NCBI GenBank assembly: GCA_002104895.1
Contig: MCFG01000356.1
Span: forward strand, 1-64,000
Length of the DNA: 64,000 bases
Origin: Anaeromyces robustus
Lineage: Eukaryota; Neocallimastigomycota; Neocallimastigomycetes; Neocallimastigales; Neocallimastigaceae
Direction of reading: 5' to 3'
Shown here: positions 63,629 through 64,000 of the stretch, piece by piece
Layout of the letters: each line of letters opens with the position of its first letter
Position numbering within the stretch: position 1 is the first letter of the stretch
Notes under the pieces: model-generated
Told to the model about the DNA's origin: nothing
The model's input: the letters and a program-made list of their open reading frames with translations, nothing else
Database searches by the model: none
Position numbers and translations under genes: made by a program

Positions 63629-64000
63629 GAATAATTGTTATTAGTATTTAAAATTTTTAATAAATCGTTATAAGCAAAAAACTTTTATTACAATAGTTGA
63701 ATACTTCTTTTTTAACAGTTTAATGGCAATAGATAATTTAAAAACATAAAATTTTACAAATACAAACAATAATTAAAATATTAAAATAATAAACTACTAA
63801 TTACCAGCAAAAATTAAAGAAAAAGAAAGGAAAGTTTAAAACTATTTTACAATTATTATACAAAAATATTCTCTATCCTTATCAACTTTTAAAGTTATCC
63901 CAACTCTCCTTAAGAAAATAATACCTTCTTTTTACTAATTTTCTTTCTTATTCACACAATTATGTAAAAGGTACACTAAAAGAAAAACACAAAGAAGTTC
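63629..64000 (-). promoter_or_regulatory. 5' flank of gene D, shared with the LRR gene
   Basis: Matches 7,492-7,975 upstream of the LRR gene in patches across the region, including CTATTTTACAA and the distal TATGTAAAA / TACACTAAAA motif near 63,961-63,980. It probably contains the promoter; no core element could be singled out in such AT-rich DNA. Confidence 0.6.

Overview
The window is nuclear DNA of an extremely AT-rich eukaryote with short GT-AG introns, long (ATT)n, poly(A/T) and TA tracts, and decayed non-LTR retrotransposons. The coding content is dominated by giant secreted proteins built from hundreds of Gly-Tyr-Tyr / Leu-Ile-Lys-Cys modules. This combination points to an anaerobic gut fungus (Neocallimastigomycota: Piromyces, Neocallimastix or Anaeromyces type), where very large repetitive scaffoldin (ScaA-like) proteins have been described as candidate backbones of the fungal cellulosome. 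The organism and the scaffoldin role are inferences from sequence character; no dockerin, catalytic domain or experimental evidence lies in the window.

Layout. 1-1404 (+): 3' end of a frame-broken surface protein gene with a GPI-type tail. 4468-5873 (-): a decayed copy of the 5' part of the giant gene at the far right. 6138-7491 (-): a spliced gene for a secreted BspA-type leucine-rich-repeat protein whose promoter and signal-peptide exons match those of the right-hand giant gene. 10476-21245 (+): scaffoldin-like gene A (4 exons, 3389 aa). 22-37 kb: a retroelement graveyard with one near full-length LINE, two large LINE pieces, many 3'-tail scraps, a decayed copia-like fossil, a broken duplicate of the 3' end of gene A, and a ~360-bp dispersed repeat. 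37765-45873 (-): scaffoldin-like gene C (7 exons, 2203 aa). 45.9-50.1 kb: AT-rich spacer with a 57-bp minisatellite. 50101-63628 (-): giant scaffoldin-like gene D (5 exons, 4333 aa), which carries an internal block of 23 tandem ~92-residue domains that are almost free of cysteine.

The exon models were built by hand from splice-site motifs and checked by reading frame: the summed exon lengths of all four spliced genes are exact multiples of three and split codons join sensibly. Two patterns stand out. The first intron is always phase 2 (inside the signal peptide) and every later intron is phase 1, so the exons are symmetrical modules. Ten of fifteen 3' splice sites end in AAG and none in CAG. 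The LRR gene appears to have arisen when a bacterial-type LRR exon landed in a duplicated scaffoldin 5' end. Together, genes A, C and D look like one paralogous family of secreted scaffolds that grows by internal tandem duplication, exon shuffling and segmental duplication.
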